A DNA stretch of 64,000 nt from an uncultured Paracoccaceae bacterium (GCA_937927675.1 CALBSG010000005.1:1-64000); one strand, 5' to 3'. Shown: positions 17,225-26,610, numbered from the stretch's first letter. Program-made: numbers and translations. The notes: generated by a model from the sequence alone, not told the origin.

Positions 17225-18049
17225 TCAGGCACACCCCCGGTCAAAGCCGTCAATCGCCGCCATCGCCTCCTCGGCGGTTTCGACGAACTGGAACAGCGTC
17301 AGATCCTCGGGCGAGATCACGCCCGCCTCTGCCAGATGGTTCCAGTTGATGACGGTTTCCCACCATTCCTTGCCGAACAACAGGAAAGGGATGGGCTTCA
17401 TCCGCTTGGTCTGAATCAGGGTCAGGCTTTCGAACATCTCATCCAGCGTGCCAAAACCGCCGGGAAAGATGCAAACCGCCGCCGCGCGCATCAGGAAATG
17501 CATCTTGCGAATGGCAAAATAGTGGAAGTTGAACGACAGGTCGGGCGTCACATAATTGTTCGGCGCCTGTTCATGCGGCAAGACGATGTTCAGGCCAATG
17601 GATTGACCCCCGGCTTCAGAAGCGCCGCGATTTCCTGCCTCCATCACGCCGGGACCACCGCCCGTGACAATGACATTCTGCTTGCCGTAAGATTCCATGC
17701 TGCGCTCGGTCATCATCCGGGCAAAGCGGCGGGCCTCGTCGTAATAGCGCGTCAGGTCGGCCAGCATAGGCGTGCGGGCCGCAGCCTTGTTTTCCGGTGC
17801 GGGGATCCGCGCGCCGCCGAACAGCACAATGGTCGATTCGATGCCACGCTCGTCCATGACCAACTGCGGCTTCAGAAGCTCCAACTGCAACCGCACCGGC
17901 CGCAGTTCCTCGCGCGTCATGAAATCGGGGTCGGCAAAAGCCAGACGATAGGCCGGTGCGCGGGTCTGCGGCGTATCAGGAATCCGATGTGCCGCCGCGA
18001 TATCCTGATTTGAATCGCGGAACGGATGGGTTCTGGGTTCGTCTTTCAT
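17225..18049 (-). CDS. LOG-family (TIGR00730) Rossmann-fold nucleotide phosphoribohydrolase
   Basis: I use the ATG giving MKDEPRTHPF; the longer frame (to 18154) overlaps the dapD start region and looks non-coding. The 274-aa product has VTGGGPGVMEAGNRGA and the catalytic signature PGGFGTLDEMFE, the hallmarks of LOG enzymes that release the base from cytokinin- or AMP-like nucleoside 5'-monophosphates. Bacterial members are often PpnN-like nucleotide-salvage enzymes. The longer N-terminus (~80 residues before the Rossmann core) fits the group II type. It converges on the SRPBCC gene and is divergent from dapD. Confidence 0.88.
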   Translation of the reverse strand: MKDEPRTHPFRDSNQDIAAAHRIPDTPQTRAPAYRLAFADPDFMTREELRPVRLQLELLKPQLVMDERGIESTIVLFGGARIPAPENKAAARTPMLADLTRYYDEARRFARMMTERSMESYGKQNVIVTGGGPGVMEAGNRGASEAGGQSIGLNIVLPHEQAPNNYVTPDLSFNFHYFAIRKMHFLMRAAAVCIFPGGFGTLDEMFESLTLIQTKRMKPIPFLLFGKEWWETVINWNHLAEAGVISPEDLTLFQFVETAEEAMAAIDGFDRGCA

Positions 18050-18145
18050 CGGCCTGCCGTCGTTTTTTGTCCGCTTGATTGCGCGGGGGGTCTTATAGCC
18101 ATATAGACAACGCCGAACCGAGACCAACCGAAAAAGGGTGATCCC

Positions 18146-18970
18146 ATGTCCCATGCCGCACTTGAAGCCGCCATCGAAGCCGCATGGGAGGCCCGCGACG
18201 GCATCACCACCGCCACCAAGGGCGAGGCTCGCGACGCCATCGAGGCGACACTGTCAGCCTTGGACAATGGCAGCTTGCGGGTTGCCGAAAAGCGCGGGTC
18301 AGACTGGCATGTGAACCAGTGGGCCAAAAAGGCCGTTCTGCTGTCGTTCCGCCTGACCGACATGTATGAAATCTCCGGCTCCAACGGCGGGTCGAACTGG
18401 TGGGACAAGGTGCCGTCCAAGTGGCATGGCTGGACCGAAGCCGACTGGCGCAAGGCCGCCTTCCGCGCGGTTCCCGGCTCCATCGTGCGCCGCTCGGCCT
18501 ATATCGCCAAGGGCGTCGTCCTGATGCCGTCTTTCGTCAACATCGGGGCCTATGTGGATGAAGGCTCGATGGTCGATGGCTGGGCGACGGTCGGCTCTTG
18601 CGCGCAGATCGGCAAGAACGTCCACCTCTCGGGCGGCGTCGGCATTGGCGGTGTGTTGGAACCGATGCAGGCTGGCCCGACCATCATTGAAGACAATTGC
18701 TTTATCGGCGCACGGTCCGAGGTGGTCGAAGGCTGCATCATCCGCGAAGGCTCGGTCCTTGGCATGGGCGTGTTCATCGGCCAATCGACCAAGATCGTCG
18801 ACCGGGAAACCGGCGCGGTGATGTATGGCGAAGTGCCCGCAGGGTCGGTCGTCGTGGCAGGTTCGATGCCGTCCAAGGGTGGCGTGAACCTTTATTGCGC
18901 CGTGATCGTGAAAAAGGTCGATGCGCAAACCCGCTCCAAGACCTCGATCAACGAACTTCTGCGGGACTAA
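18146..18970 (+). CDS. dapD: 2,3,4,5-tetrahydropyridine-2,6-dicarboxylate N-succinyltransferase
   Basis: DapD commits tetrahydrodipicolinate to the succinylase branch of lysine/meso-DAP synthesis. The 274-aa protein is the standard length. It has an N-terminal helical domain (LEAAIEAAWEARDGI), a left-handed beta-helix of hexapeptide repeats from about residue 115 (AYIAKGVVLMPSFVNIGAYVD) and a C-terminal lid (GVNLYCAVIVKKVD). A ribosome-site-like AAAAAGGG sequence lies just upstream of the ATG. It is followed 4 bp later by a small unknown gene. Confidence 0.97.
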   Translation: MSHAALEAAIEAAWEARDGITTATKGEARDAIEATLSALDNGSLRVAEKRGSDWHVNQWAKKAVLLSFRLTDMYEISGSNGGSNWWDKVPSKWHGWTEADWRKAAFRAVPGSIVRRSAYIAKGVVLMPSFVNIGAYVDEGSMVDGWATVGSCAQIGKNVHLSGGVGIGGVLEPMQAGPTIIEDNCFIGARSEVVEGCIIREGSVLGMGVFIGQSTKIVDRETGAVMYGEVPAGSVVVAGSMPSKGGVNLYCAVIVKKVDAQTRSKTSINELLRD

Positions 18971-18974
18971 GGTC

Positions 18975-19328
18975 ATGCCTGACGCCGAAACGCCAAAGGA
19001 AAAGCCGACGAAGGTGAAACGCACGCAAAGCGTTTTCACCCTGCTGGTGCAGGTGGGCCGCAAAGACGGCGATGGGTTGCCAGAAAAGGCCACCGGCGGC
19101 GGGTTGATGATCTATGCCTCGGGCGTGGATGAGGCCGAAGCAGTGCGCGAAACCGTCGCCATCCTGAAAGAGGCCGATCTTGCCGTGCTGGAAGTCGAAG
19201 GTCTTGGCACCGTCGAAGAACGCGAAGCGGCAGGCGATGAGATCGACGGCGAAGAGCGCAAGCTGATGGGCCGCGCGCTGGCCGAAAACTCGGTTATCGT
19301 CGCCCAGATGACGCCGTTTTACGACTAA
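18975..19328 (+). CDS. Hypothetical protein, 117 aa, downstream of dapD
   Basis: The ATG 4 bp after the dapD stop (MPDAETPKEKPTK) is the natural start; an upstream in-frame start lies inside dapD. The protein is acidic and soluble, with a Lys/Glu-rich head, a beta-rich core (SVFTLLVQVGRKDGDGLP, GGGLMIYASGVDEAEAVRET) and a tail ending VIVAQMTPFYD. No family recognised with certainty. Tight spacing to dapD suggests co-transcription, but no enzymatic motif links it to lysine synthesis. Confidence 0.75.
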   Translation: MPDAETPKEKPTKVKRTQSVFTLLVQVGRKDGDGLPEKATGGGLMIYASGVDEAEAVRETVAILKEADLAVLEVEGLGTVEEREAAGDEIDGEERKLMGRALAENSVIVAQMTPFYD

Positions 19329-19335
19329 GAGCGTG

Positions 19336-20337
19336 TCAGGCGCTGCGCCGGGCGCCCCCCGCCCGGCCCAGCATCGCCATCAAGGTCAGCACCTCATAGG
19401 CTTGCAGCATCCGGCAGGGGGCGGCATCGTTTGGCAATGCCGCCAAAAGTGGGCAGCCATCCGCCAGCAAAAGTGTGGGATGGTCAAACTCCAGCGCCAA
19501 GACCGAAGCCACCGCCCGACGTTGTTCGGCAAGCGCTGTGCGGCCATCCACCAGCGCGCCGGCCTCGACCAGCACCTGTTCTTCGTTGAACAGATACTCC
19601 ACCTCTGATCCTGACAGCACAAGGCGCTGATCCGAAGAGACCAAGAGATCGTGGCTTGCCCCAAAGAACGGCGCACGCAGGATCACCGGGGCGAAGGATC
19701 CACAGGTCGGCAAATCAAGCAGCCGGGTCCGCCGCAGTGGCAAAAGCCCCCCATCCGCCGTCGCGATCAGATCACCGGGCCGCAGGTGCCCCGCCATGAC
19801 AGGCCCCCGCGCGGTTTCAATGGGCGTACGCAACCCAATCCACGGTGCACGGGCGGGCAGATCGCCACCTCGGGTCAGACCGAACCACAAAACTGCAGGA
19901 TGGCGCGCCGCCCGGGCGGCCCCTTGCGACAGCCCATGCAGATCAGCGACCCGGATCGGCAGGGGATTTGTCCCGGTCGACGCAAGCACCGGCTGATCGC
20001 TGACACCCAAAAGCTCCAGCTTCATCTGCCAGGATGCCGCAGCCGCATCGAATTTCAAACTCAGCCGGCCCGTCGCGCTTTGCCACGGCAAAGGGCCGGG
20101 CAGCGCATGGCGCGCAACGGATTGCCCCTGCCGATGGATCAGCACCAACCCGGCCACAGGATCATGAAACAGCGTAAAAGTGCGCGGATCAGAGCCTGCC
20201 GTTTGGAAATTCAACAAGACAGCGGCTTCGGCGATGGGCATCGCCAGTTCAACAACGAAAACACCTGTCGAGATAACCCGTGCCGCCGCATCCTCGGTCG
20301 GGGTGCGGTCAGACAGCACAAGCCAAGCATCAGACAT
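19336..20337 (-). CDS. Hint-domain protein (Hint_2 type), apparently lacking the catalytic Cys
   Basis: Start taken at MSDAWLVLSDRTPTED. The 333-aa protein has an N-terminal beta-rich domain (~1-150) and a C-terminal Hedgehog/intein-type fold (~165-310): LRPGDLIATADGGLLPLRRTRLL, then SHDLLVSSDQRLVLSG and EYLFNEEQVLVEAGALVDG. In active Hint_2 proteins the domain opens with a Cys (often CFTPGT-like); here the corresponding segment is APWIGLRTPIETARGP with no Cys, so self-cleavage is doubtful. Such proteins are common in Rhodobacteraceae and often associated with surface or gene-transfer-agent biology, but the role of this one is unknown. Confidence 0.82.
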   Translation of the reverse strand: MSDAWLVLSDRTPTEDAAARVISTGVFVVELAMPIAEAAVLLNFQTAGSDPRTFTLFHDPVAGLVLIHRQGQSVARHALPGPLPWQSATGRLSLKFDAAAASWQMKLELLGVSDQPVLASTGTNPLPIRVADLHGLSQGAARAARHPAVLWFGLTRGGDLPARAPWIGLRTPIETARGPVMAGHLRPGDLIATADGGLLPLRRTRLLDLPTCGSFAPVILRAPFFGASHDLLVSSDQRLVLSGSEVEYLFNEEQVLVEAGALVDGRTALAEQRRAVASVLALEFDHPTLLLADGCPLLAALPNDAAPCRMLQAYEVLTLMAMLGRAGGARRSA

Positions 20338-20602
20338 GGCGCAACCCCACCCCCGCACGCGGAGGCAAAGCTGAAGCCGCCCTTTTTGCCATTCTCGTCG
20401 TCATGCGGTCAGGGTCGCCCGGATTTTGTTGTTTGGGGAAAAGCCTACCCCCTTATGTGGTGTCTGTCATCGACCACCCGGACCACCCACCACTTGCGGC
20501 CCGCATCGGTTGCGCTACGGCCACAGATCCATGCGCCTGATTGTTGCGCAGGCCCCCCATAGCGGGTTAAGCCAAGGCACATCCTTGACCGAAGGCCCGG
20601 CC

Positions 20603-21757
20603 ATGACCCAGATTTCTCCGATTGATCCCGCAGACCTCACCGCCGCACTGATCCGGTGCAACTCCGTCACGCCCGCCGAAGGTGGGGCGCTGGTCTGTTT
20701 GCAAGGCCTGCTGGAAAGCGCAGGCTTTGCCTGCACCCGCGTTGATCGCGGTGGAATTGCCAACCTTTACGCCCGCTGGGGGGCAAAGGGGGCAAACAAA
20801 AGCTTTGGCTTCAACGGCCACACCGATGTGGTGCCGGTGGGAGACCTTTCGGCCTGGACGCAAGACCCCTTTGGTGCAGCGGTGGTGGACGGCTGGATGT
20901 ATGGCCGGGGTGCCACCGACATGAAATCCGGCGTCGCCGCCTTTGCCGCGGCCGCGGTGGATTTCGTCCGCGAAACCCCGCCCGATGGCGCGGTCATTTT
21001 GGCAATCACCGGCGATGAAGAAGACGTCGCCACCGATGGAACTGTCGCCCTTCTGGACTGGATGGCGACAGCAGGCGAGCGGATGACGCATTGCTTGGTG
21101 GGCGAGCCGACCTGCCCAAATCACATGGGTGAGATGATGAAGATCGGGCGCCGTGGCTCGATGACCTGCTGGTTTAGCGCGCAGGGCGTGCAGGGGCATT
21201 CTGCCTATCCGCACCGCGCCAAGAACCCGATGAGTGCGCTGGTCAAATTGATGGCCCGGCTGGAAGAAAAACCGCTGGACGACGGCACCGCACATTTCGA
21301 CCCTTCGACACTGGCGATCACCACCATCGATTGCGGCAATCCGGCGACCAATGTGATCCCGGCCAAAGGCACGGCGACGGTCAACATCCGCTTCAACGAC
21401 CAGCATTCGGGCGCCAGCCTGTCCAACTGGCTGCGCGGCCTCGCTGCGGAAGTGCAGGCCGAAACCGGGGTCGAAATCACCTGCCGGATTTCCATTTCCG
21501 GTGAAAGTTTCCTGACACCGCCCGGTGATTTCTCGGCTTTGGTCGCGGCGGCTGTCCAAGCCGAAACGGGGCGGACACCAGAATATTCGACCTCCGGCGG
21601 CACCTCGGATGCGCGCTTTGTCAAAGACCATTGCCCGGTGGTAGAGTTTGGTCTTGTCGGCCGCACCATGCATCAGGTCGATGAACGGGTTGAGGTGGCG
21701 CAGATCCACCAGCTGAAAGCGATCTATGCCCGCATCCTCAAGGATTACTTCGCATGA
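20603..21757 (+). CDS. dapE: Succinyl-diaminopimelate desuccinylase
   Basis: DapE hydrolyses N-succinyl-LL-DAP to LL-DAP, two steps after DapD. The frame is open further upstream, but GAAGG at 20591-20595 marks the ATG giving MTQISPIDPADLTAAL (384 aa). M20 metallopeptidase ligands are present: His73 and Asp75 in GHTDVVPVGD, Asp106 in RGATDMKSG, and the Glu pair in TGDEED (~139-140). The dimerisation lid contains GRRGSMTCWFSAQGVQGHSAYP. The stop overlaps the following acetyltransferase start (ATGA). The region 20338-20602 upstream holds no other gene. Confidence 0.96.
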   Translation: MTQISPIDPADLTAALIRCNSVTPAEGGALVCLQGLLESAGFACTRVDRGGIANLYARWGAKGANKSFGFNGHTDVVPVGDLSAWTQDPFGAAVVDGWMYGRGATDMKSGVAAFAAAAVDFVRETPPDGAVILAITGDEEDVATDGTVALLDWMATAGERMTHCLVGEPTCPNHMGEMMKIGRRGSMTCWFSAQGVQGHSAYPHRAKNPMSALVKLMARLEEKPLDDGTAHFDPSTLAITTIDCGNPATNVIPAKGTATVNIRFNDQHSGASLSNWLRGLAAEVQAETGVEITCRISISGESFLTPPGDFSALVAAAVQAETGRTPEYSTSGGTSDARFVKDHCPVVEFGLVGRTMHQVDERVEVAQIHQLKAIYARILKDYFA

Positions 21758-22173
21758 TGCACATCGCGGAAACCCGTGACATCGCCACCTGTCGCGCCCT
21801 GCGTCGCATCGTCTTTATCCAAGAACAGGGCGTGTCCGAAGCCGATGAGCTGGACGACAAGGACGACGAGGCCATTCATCTGCTAGCAACGCTGAACGGC
21901 AAACCGGTCGGCGCAGCACGGCTGCTGACCACAGGGGGCACCGGCAAAATCGGCCGGGTCTGCGTCTTGGCAGAGGCCCGCGGCACTGGCCTTGGCGCGG
22001 CCCTGATGCGGGCGGCGGTGGAGCGGTTTCGGCAGGTTCCCGGCGTGACAAACGTCAAACTTGGCGCGCAAACCCATGCACTGGGATTTTACGAGCGACT
22101 GGGGTTCACCGCATACGGGCCGGAATTCGACGATGCCGGCATTCCGCACCGCGAGATGGTGCTGGCGCTTTGA
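21754..22173 (+). CDS. GNAT-family N-acetyltransferase
   Basis: This 139-aa protein has the GNAT fold: the acetyl-CoA loop appears as VLAEARGTGLGAALMRAAVERF (R-x2-G-x-G/A type) and the C-terminal strand as LGAQTHALGFYERLGFTAYGPEFDDAGIPH. The pattern (early RRIVFIQEQGVSEADELD) resembles YitI/ElaA-like members acting on small molecules. It overlaps dapE by 4 bp, so it is coupled to dapE, but nothing shows its substrate. ATGATG at the start leaves a one-codon ambiguity. Confidence 0.88.
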   Translation: MMHIAETRDIATCRALRRIVFIQEQGVSEADELDDKDDEAIHLLATLNGKPVGAARLLTTGGTGKIGRVCVLAEARGTGLGAALMRAAVERFRQVPGVTNVKLGAQTHALGFYERLGFTAYGPEFDDAGIPHREMVLAL

Positions 22174-22227
22174 CGTCCATCTTTCGCTGAGGTGGCCATG
22201 GGCGGCGGGTCGTGCTAGGCATGGCCC

Positions 22228-24480
22228 ATGAACCCGATCCCGACCAAAGACCAGATCCGCCAATGGATCGCTGAAAACCCCGGCCTGTCGGCCAAGCGCG
22301 ATATTGCCAAAGCTTTTGGCATCAAGGGCGATGCCAAGATCGACCTCAAGCGCATCCTGCGTGAAATGGAAGATGAGGGGGGCCTGGAAAAGAAGGCCCG
22401 CCGCTTCCGCGAGCCGGGTGTCTTGCCGTCGGTGGCGGTCTTGCAGGTGCTGGCACCGGACAGCCAAGGCGATTTGTTCGCCGTACCCTTGGAAGAAGGT
22501 GTCGACAGCACGGTACGCGTGCTGATCGTGGCCCAAAAAGGTGATCCCGCCTTGGGGGCCGGAGATCGCATTCTGGGCCGCCTGACGCCCGTAAAAGCCG
22601 AAAGCCACAGCTATGAGGCACGGCTCATCCGGCGGCTGGGGTCGAACCCGCTCAAGGTTCTGGGGATTTACCGCGAAGGTCACGAAGGCGGCCGGATCGT
22701 GCCCATCGACAAAGGGCAAGACAAGGAATGGCGGGTGGCGCGCGACGCCGCGAACGGTGCGCGCGACGGCGAACTGGTTGAGGGCGAGGCGGTTGGCAAT
22801 CGTCGTCTTGGGCTGCCGCAAGCGCGGATCGTGGCCCGGCTGGGCGATCCTTCGGGCGCGCGGGCCGTCAGCCTGATCGCCATTCATCAGCATGGAATTC
22901 CCGACCAATTCCCCGATGCCGTGATTGCCGAGGCAGACAAGGCGGAAGCGGTTGGCCTCAAGGGCCGCGAAGATCTGCGCGACCTGCCCTTGGTCACCAT
23001 TGATCCCATCGACGCGCGCGACCGGGACGATGCGGTTTATGCCGAGGCCGATATCGAACCGGGCAACCCCGGCGGCCATGTGATCTGGGTCGCGATTGCC
23101 GATGTGTCGCATTATGTCACGCCGGGATCCGCTCTGGATCGCGAAGCCCGGCGGCGGGGCAACTCGACCTATTTCCCCGACCGGGTGGTGCCGATGCTGC
23201 CCGATATCCTGTCGGGCGATTTGTGCAGCTTACACGAACATGTTGACCGCGCCTGCATGGCGGTGCGGATGCGAATTGATGCGCATGGCAACAAGCTGTC
23301 GCACCGCTTTACCCGTGGGCTGATGCGGTCGAAGGCATCGCTGCATTACGGGCAGGTGCAGGGGGCCATCGACGGACAGGCGGATGAAAAAACCGCCCCC
23401 CTGCTGGAGCCGGTCCTGAAACCGCTTTACGCCGCCTATGCCGCCTTGGTGCAGGCCCGGGCGGCGCGACAGCCCTTGGACCTTGATCTGCCCGAGCGCA
23501 AGATCGTGCTGGATGACAGCGGCAAGGTGACCTCGGTCGCCTTCTACGAGCGTTTTGACGCCCATAAGCTGATTGAGGAGATGATGATCCTCGCCAATGT
23601 CGCCGCGGCCGAGGAATTGATCGGACTGAAGCGTCCCCTGCTGTTCCGCGTGCATGAGGAACCTTCGCCCCTCAAGCTGGAATCCCTGCGTGAGGTGGCT
23701 GAGGCTTCGGGTATGACGCTGGCCAAGGGGCAAGTGTTGAAGACCGCGCATCTCAATCGGCTCTTGTCCCAAGCCGAGGGCACCGAGTTTGATGAGCTGA
23801 TCAACCTGACGACGCTGCGCAGCATGACGCAGGCCTATTACAATGCCGAAAACTTTGGCCATTTCGGGCTGGCACTGCGCAACTATGCGCATTTCACCTC
23901 GCCCATCCGGCGCTATTCCGACCTGATCGTGCATCGCGCCCTGATTGCCGGACATGGCTGGGGCAAAGATGGGCTGTCGGCTTGGGACGTCGAAAACCTT
24001 GATGAAACCGCCAAGCTGATTTCCGAAGCCGAGCGACGGTCGATGGCGGCTGAGCGCGACACCACGGATCGCTATCTGGCCGCGTTCTTGGCCGACCGGG
24101 TCGGCAGCACCTTTACCGGGCGGATTTCCGGGGTGCAGCGTTTTGGTCTGTTCGTGAAGTTGGATGAAACCGGGGCGGATGGGCTGGTTCCAATCCGGGC
24201 GGTCGGGCGCGAGTTTTTCCATTTTGACGATAGCAGCCAAACCCTGACAGGCGCCGATACCGGCATGACCATTGGGATCGGGCAGCGGGTCACGGTCAAA
24301 CTGGCCGAAGCTATTCCCGTCACCGGTGGGCTGGTTCTGGAACTGCTGGAACTTGACGGCGCGGGTCTTCCGGCCGGCAGATCCCGCAAGGGCGGGCGGT
24401 TCAACCCGCGCAAGCCTGCGGCAGCAAAGGCCAAGGCGTCAAAGCTGGCCCGCAAGATCGTGCGCAAACGGCGGGGCTGA
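22228..24480 (+). CDS. rnr: Ribonuclease R
   Basis: RNase R is the processive 3'-5' exonuclease that can degrade structured RNA. The 750-aa protein has the winged-helix start (MNPIPTKDQIRQWIAENPG), cold-shock domains (~80-240), and the RNB catalytic domain with DPIDARDRDDAVYAE holding the metal-binding Asp cluster, plus FTSPIRRYSDLIVHRAL. A C-terminal S1 domain (FTGRISGVQRFGLFVKLDETG) and a basic tail (SKLARKIVRKRRG) follow. All catalytic features are intact. The downstream transglycosylase begins 2 bp after the stop, so both are likely on one transcript. Confidence 0.96.
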   Translation: MNPIPTKDQIRQWIAENPGLSAKRDIAKAFGIKGDAKIDLKRILREMEDEGGLEKKARRFREPGVLPSVAVLQVLAPDSQGDLFAVPLEEGVDSTVRVLIVAQKGDPALGAGDRILGRLTPVKAESHSYEARLIRRLGSNPLKVLGIYREGHEGGRIVPIDKGQDKEWRVARDAANGARDGELVEGEAVGNRRLGLPQARIVARLGDPSGARAVSLIAIHQHGIPDQFPDAVIAEADKAEAVGLKGREDLRDLPLVTIDPIDARDRDDAVYAEADIEPGNPGGHVIWVAIADVSHYVTPGSALDREARRRGNSTYFPDRVVPMLPDILSGDLCSLHEHVDRACMAVRMRIDAHGNKLSHRFTRGLMRSKASLHYGQVQGAIDGQADEKTAPLLEPVLKPLYAAYAALVQARAARQPLDLDLPERKIVLDDSGKVTSVAFYERFDAHKLIEEMMILANVAAAEELIGLKRPLLFRVHEEPSPLKLESLREVAEASGMTLAKGQVLKTAHLNRLLSQAEGTEFDELINLTTLRSMTQAYYNAENFGHFGLALRNYAHFTSPIRRYSDLIVHRALIAGHGWGKDGLSAWDVENLDETAKLISEAERRSMAAERDTTDRYLAAFLADRVGSTFTGRISGVQRFGLFVKLDETGADGLVPIRAVGREFFHFDDSSQTLTGADTGMTIGIGQRVTVKLAEAIPVTGGLVLELLELDGAGLPAGRSRKGGRFNPRKPAAAKAKASKLARKIVRKRRG

Positions 24481-24482
24481 CT

Positions 24483-25733
24483 GTGAACAAGGGGGCGCCG
24501 AGGTTTCTAGCCCTTGTGCTGGCTTTGGCCACCCCTGCCCATGCGGGCCCGCAAGACACCGAAGCCGCCATGAGCGAAACCATCGGGGAGGCGATGTTGA
24601 CCGAAGGAACCGGCACGCAAGACGGGCTTGACCAATGGCTGGCGACCTTTAGCGACCGCGCTTTGGCGGCGGGTATTGCTTCGGGCACGCTAGAGGCATT
24701 GGCGGGTACGGAGTATCTGCCAAAGGTCGTCCATAATGATCGCCACCAGAATGAATTCACCAAAACCATCTGGGATTATCTGGACAAGGCCGTGTCGGAC
24801 GACCGCATCACCGGTGGTGTTGCGGCCCTGGAAAAGTACAATAACACCCTGACGCGGATCGAGACGACCTATGGCGTGGACGCTGAGATTGTCACCGCCA
24901 TCTGGGGATTGGAAAGCGCCTATGGCGCGGTGCGGGGCGATTTGCCGACGCTGCACGCCTTGGCAACGCTGGCCTATGACGGGCGGCGCGGCGCGTTTTT
25001 TGAGGGTGAGTTGATTGCCGCACTGAAGATCATTCAGGCGGGTGACGCCACGGTGGAAACCCTGCGCGGATCATGGGCCGGGGCGATGGGGCATACGCAG
25101 TTCATGCCATCGTCTTGGCATGCTTTTGCGGTGGATTTCACCGCTGATGGCAAGCGCGACATCTGGAGCGATGATCCGACCGATGCCTTGGCATCAACCG
25201 CCGCCTATCTGGCGGGCAAGGGATGGATCAAGGGCGCGCCATGGGGCGTGGAAATCACCCTGCCGCCGGGCTTTAATTATGATCTGACGACCGAGCGGGT
25301 GAAAAAGCCCGTGTCGGAATGGCAGGCCATGGGGGTCAGGCTGGCCACGGGCGGCGATTTGCCGGATCATGGCGCGGCCTCGGTCCTGTTGCCCGGCGGG
25401 CATAAGGGCGCGGCGTTTCTGATTTTCCAAAACTTCCATGTGATCGAAAGCTATAACACCGCCGACGCCTATGTGATCGCCGTGGGTCATCTGGCCGACC
25501 GGCTAAAGGGCGGCGGGCCGATCCTGTCGCCGTGGCCGCGCGAAGAACGCGCGCTGTCCTTTGATGAGCGGGTCGCCCTGCAAAAAAGGCTGACAGCGGC
25601 GGGGTTTGACACCGGAGGCGTCGACGCCAAGATGGGGCCAAAGACAGTGGCCGCGCTGAAAGCGTTTCAAAAGGCCAAAGGGCTGGTCCCTGATGGCTTC
25701 CCCACACTGTCGGTGCTGCGCGCGCTAGAGTAA
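24483..25733 (+). CDS. Lytic murein transglycosylase (SLT_2/MltB-like) with peptidoglycan-binding domain
   Basis: A GTG start 2 bp after rnr gives a 416-aa exported protein with signal peptide (MNKGAPRFLALVLALATPAHAGP). The MltB-like catalytic domain has Glu144 in WGLESAYG, then GAMGHTQFMPSSWHAFAVDFTADGKRDIW in outline. A C-terminal PG_binding_1 domain (VALQKRLTAAGFDTGGVDAKMGPKTVAALKAFQ) follows at ~355-415. It cuts glycan strands in the periplasm, releasing anhydro-muropeptides. There is no lipobox, so it is probably soluble in the periplasm. Confidence 0.92.
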   Translation: MNKGAPRFLALVLALATPAHAGPQDTEAAMSETIGEAMLTEGTGTQDGLDQWLATFSDRALAAGIASGTLEALAGTEYLPKVVHNDRHQNEFTKTIWDYLDKAVSDDRITGGVAALEKYNNTLTRIETTYGVDAEIVTAIWGLESAYGAVRGDLPTLHALATLAYDGRRGAFFEGELIAALKIIQAGDATVETLRGSWAGAMGHTQFMPSSWHAFAVDFTADGKRDIWSDDPTDALASTAAYLAGKGWIKGAPWGVEITLPPGFNYDLTTERVKKPVSEWQAMGVRLATGGDLPDHGAASVLLPGGHKGAAFLIFQNFHVIESYNTADAYVIAVGHLADRLKGGGPILSPWPREERALSFDERVALQKRLTAAGFDTGGVDAKMGPKTVAALKAFQKAKGLVPDGFPTLSVLRALE

Positions 25734-25843
25734 AAACTCTGTGACCAGCGGAATCTCAGACCAAAGTCCATATCGCATGGTCAAAGCTTGCCAGTAGGCT
25801 TTGACATAGAATCCATTCATCGACCCAGACCATGGAGAGCCAG

Positions 25844-26284
25844 ATGAAAACCTTTGCCAAAACGCTTTTGATCGGCGTGCTTCTGACCACCGGCGCCGTT
25901 TACGCCGAAACCGAGGCCACCACGCCAGAGGTGAAGGCACGTCAGGAGTTGATGAAATCCTTTGGCGGTGCAGCCAAGACACTGGGTGGCATGGCCTCGG
26001 GCGAGATGGCCTATGATGCCGCCGCTGCAGAAGCCGCGAAACAGACCCTTGTGACGGGGGCCGCCGAGATCGAGGCCAAGTTCACCGCCAATGTCGAAGA
26101 CGCAGGATCTGAAGCCAAGCCCGAGGTTTGGACCGGCTGGGATGCATTCCTTGCCAAGGCCAAAGGGCTGGGCGATGCGGCCACCGGGCTGGATGTTGCC
26201 TCGGCTGAAACGATCGGCGCGGGGATGAAGAACATCGGCGGGGCATGCAAGGCCTGCCACACCGACTATCGCGTGGCGGATTGA
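25844..26284 (+). CDS. Cytochrome c' (class II c-type cytochrome)
   Basis: The GGAGA just upstream fixes the start at MKTFAKTLLIGVLLTTGAVYA, a signal peptide with AYA-type cleavage. The 146-aa product has the four-helix class II layout with the haem site near the C-terminus (Cys135-Lys-Ala-Cys138-His139, then TDYR). An N-terminal helix holds VKARQELMKSFGGAAKTLGGM. Cytochromes c' bind or buffer NO in the periplasm of denitrifiers, which fits the nos cluster in this window, though it could be a c-556-type electron carrier. Confidence 0.9.
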   Translation: MKTFAKTLLIGVLLTTGAVYAETEATTPEVKARQELMKSFGGAAKTLGGMASGEMAYDAAAAEAAKQTLVTGAAEIEAKFTANVEDAGSEAKPEVWTGWDAFLAKAKGLGDAATGLDVASAETIGAGMKNIGGACKACHTDYRVAD

Positions 26285-26311
26285 AACAGAGTTCAATGGT
26301 GCAAGGTTATC

Positions 26312-26338
26312 CCCCGGCGTCACCGCCGGGGTTTTTTG
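26312..26338 (+). terminator. Terminator of the cytochrome c' gene
   Basis: Stem CCCCGGC / GCCGGGG with loop GTCACC is followed by six T, 28 bp after the stop. It works on the plus strand only. Confidence 0.88.
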
Positions 26339-26340
26339 TT

Positions 26341-26598
26341 TCAGCCACAGGCCACGCGGAAAATCGTGCCGGCCTCATCGATTTCGATGTTCAGGCGATC
26401 CTCACGGTAGTCCATGGTCACGGCCATGCCGGGATGAGTGATCCGCACCGGGCTGCCAAATTTCATGTTCTGCAAAACCGTTTCGGACTGACCGACCAGA
26501 TCTTGCAAGGCGGGCGCGCCGCAGGTTCCGGCGGTTGGGACCGTCTCATCGACGCAGGCCGCAAAGGCAAAGGGCAACAACAGGGCAAAGCGGCGCAT
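26341..26598 (-). CDS. I78-type peptidase-inhibitor-like lipoprotein, 85 aa
   Basis: A short signal sequence ends in a lipobox-like FAFAAC (Cys15). The rest fits the I78 family (potato-inhibitor-I-like fold): CGAPALQDLVGQ, MKFGSPVRITHPG, VTMDYREDRLNIEID and a final RVACG. Family members inhibit serine proteases such as elastases; a periplasmic or outer-membrane site is expected. A second, divergent paralogue lies 12 bp upstream on the same strand, so the two are a tandem pair and probably one transcript. Confidence 0.82.
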   Translation of the reverse strand: MRRFALLLPFAFAACVDETVPTAGTCGAPALQDLVGQSETVLQNMKFGSPVRITHPGMAVTMDYREDRLNIEIDEAGTIFRVACG

Positions 26599-26610
26599 CA
26601 GTAGGCTCCT

